NCBI GenBank assembly: GCA_000961805.1
Contig: LADV01000034.1
Location: 1 to 33,615, forward strand
Source of the DNA: Peptococcaceae bacterium BRH_c23
GTDB lineage: Bacteria > Bacillota_B > Desulfitobacteriia > Desulfitobacteriales > Desulfitobacteriaceae
Reading direction: 5' to 3'
Length of the DNA: 33,615 nucleotides
Shown here: positions 32,710 through 33,615 of the stretch, piece by piece
Position numbering within the stretch: position 1 is the first letter of the stretch
Layout of the letters: each line of letters starts with the position of its first letter
Notes under the pieces: generated by a model
The model's database searches: none
What the model was told of the DNA's origin: nothing
What the model saw: the letters and a program-made list of their open reading frames with translations, nothing else
Program-made: the position numbers and the translations under genes

Positions 32710-33294
32710 ATGCCATTACCACAGGAAGGAAGAAAATACACCTATGCAGATTACTTAACCTGGCCTGAGGAAGAACGATGGGAGATTATTGACGGAGTAC
32801 CCTATATGCAAGCAGCTCCAACCTGGCAGCATCAGGCAATATCTGTAGAACTAACCTCACAATTTAATGCTCATCTTAAAGGAACACCGTGCAGGGTATT
32901 TGCTGCACCGTTTGATCTTTGTATTCCTAAGGATAATGAACGGGATGAAGAAATCTCGAATATCATCTCACAGCCCGATATTGTCGTGATATGTGATGAA
33001 AGTAAGCTTAGAAAAACAGGATATTTCGGGGTGCCAGCCCTGATTATCGAGATTTCCTCGCCGCCAACTGCCAGAAAAGACAAGCTTTTAAAGTTTAATA
33101 AATTTGAAAAAGCTGGAGTACCGGAATACTGGATTGTTGAACCTGAGAACAGGTTAGTAAGTGTGTTTACTTTGCAGGAAAATAAGAGATACGGTAGGCC
33201 AGATGTTTATGCAGAGGATCATACGATCATAGTAGGGATTCATGAATCCCTACTATCAGAATTTGAAATTGACTTAAGTTCGGTTTTTGTTTAA
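32710..33294 (+). CDS. Uma2 family (DUF820) putative restriction-like endonuclease
   Basis: A 194-residue protein with the Uma2 layout: N-terminal YTYADYLTWPEEERWEIIDG, the central QPDIVVICDESKL strand with the PD motif, and LIIEISSPPTARKDKLLKF with the E-x-S/K part of a PD-(D/E)XK nuclease core, then KFEKAGVPEYWIVEP. Family members are abundant in cyanobacteria and some Firmicutes, often in many copies. Their biological role is unclear. GGAGCG precedes ATG 32710. Its 3' part contains a perfect 28-bp palindrome (33229-33256). Confidence 0.85.
   Translation: MPLPQEGRKYTYADYLTWPEEERWEIIDGVPYMQAAPTWQHQAISVELTSQFNAHLKGTPCRVFAAPFDLCIPKDNERDEEISNIISQPDIVVICDESKLRKTGYFGVPALIIEISSPPTARKDKLLKFNKFEKAGVPEYWIVEPENRLVSVFTLQENKRYGRPDVYAEDHTIIVGIHESLLSEFEIDLSSVFV
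33229..33256. repeat. Perfect 28-bp palindrome inside the Uma2 gene
   Basis: The half-site ATAGTAGGGATTCA (33229-33242) is exactly mirrored at 33243-33256. It encodes part of IVGIHESLLS. It could be chance plus coding constraint or a binding site. Confidence 0.8.
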
Positions 33295-33402
33295 CCTACG
33301 TTCACAAAGTGCATAGGAATTAATTAGAAATTCTTTGAGAAGGTTATGTAGAGGCAATTTACTCAAAAACTCTAAAAACTGTGAGCTGCAAAGCCGAATC
33401 TG

Positions 33403-33411
33403 TGCTATACT
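33403..33411 (+). promoter_or_regulatory. Extended -10 promoter of the last gene
   Basis: TGCTATACT: TATACT with TGn extension, 58 bases before the start of the partial gene. The rest of the 33295-33469 gap shows nothing else recognisable. Confidence 0.45.
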
Positions 33412-33469
33412 ACTTTTGAGTTCAAAAGATGCATAAATAATTACTTGTGAGATGGGGAGGTGGATAAGA

Positions 33470-33615
33470 ATGGAGCAAATTTTTGCCCAGATTCTGACTG
33501 AACTCCAAGCCTTGCGTGAAGGCCAATCTCGGCAGGGAGAAGACCTGACATCGCTGAAAAAGGATATGACGTCGCTGAAAGAAGATGTGACGTTACTAAA
33601 AGAAGATGTAACATC
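33470..33615 (+). CDS. Heptad-repeat coiled-coil protein, partial
   Basis: The gene runs off the window end; 48 codons are visible. It starts MEQIFAQILTELQALREGQS and goes into exact seven-residue units (DLTSLKK, DMTSLKE, DVTLLKE, DVT), an ideal coiled coil, with matching 21-bp DNA repeats. It resembles in style the minus-strand protein at 22883-23188. GGGGAGG precedes the ATG. Function unknown. Confidence 0.7.
   Translation, partial: MEQIFAQILTELQALREGQSRQGEDLTSLKKDMTSLKEDVTLLKEDVT

Overview
The window looks like chromosome of a spore-forming, low-to-mid GC Firmicute of the Peptococcaceae type (Desulfosporosinus/Desulfitobacterium-like). The evidence is the gene order maf-radC-mreBCD-PBP2-minCDE-rodA-spoIVFA-spoIVFB-radical SAM (TIGR03960)-DUF2344-RNase G, the sporulation protease pair, and the CWB2-type surface proteins. 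The genus is an inference from gene content and synteny.

Layout. 1-500: the end of a foldback repeat, a strong terminator and the leader of a citramalate synthase gene (cimA, 500-2080). 2101-2326: a complete foldback element, followed by a YefM/YoeB-type toxin-antitoxin pair (2451-2952). 3201-4604: aspartate ammonia-lyase. 4807-6362: DUF4321 protein, Maf and RadC. 6535-15061: the cell-shape and division-site block mreB-mreC-mreD-PBP2-minC-minD-minE-rodA. 15667-17395: spoIVFA-spoIVFB. 17499-20057: radical SAM protein and its DUF2344 partner. 20088-21461: an accessory insertion in which two foldback elements flank an MNT nucleotidyltransferase gene and a decayed HEPN partner. 21491-22795: RNase G. 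22883-33615: a surface/accessory region with a small coiled-coil protein, two large secreted CWB2 proteins (1568 and 771 aa), a Wzz/YveK-type modulator with its tyrosine kinase, a Uma2-type nuclease and the start of a heptad-repeat protein.

The core genes form one functional block: MreBCD, PBP2 and RodA drive lateral wall growth, MinCDE places the division site, and SpoIVFA/FB controls late mother-cell sigma factor activation in sporulation.

The most unusual content is non-coding. Family A is a 226-229 bp foldback element (complete at 2101-2326 and 20088-20316, rearranged at 21185-21461, partial at 1-60). It has terminal inverted repeats, an inner inverted repeat and a core of three hairpins, and paired substitutions between copies keep the stems intact. 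Its copies lie next to both toxin-antitoxin loci. Family B is a foldback element whose arms are degenerate heptamers (GAGGTTC type) around two fixed small hairpins. Seven copies, in both orientations, sit in the gene junctions between radC and spoIVFA and nowhere else in the window. One is interrupted by a roughly 200 bp structured insert ending in an intrinsic terminator. Several CDS starts were moved downstream because the longest open frames run through these repeats. minC may carry a one-base frameshift at its start.
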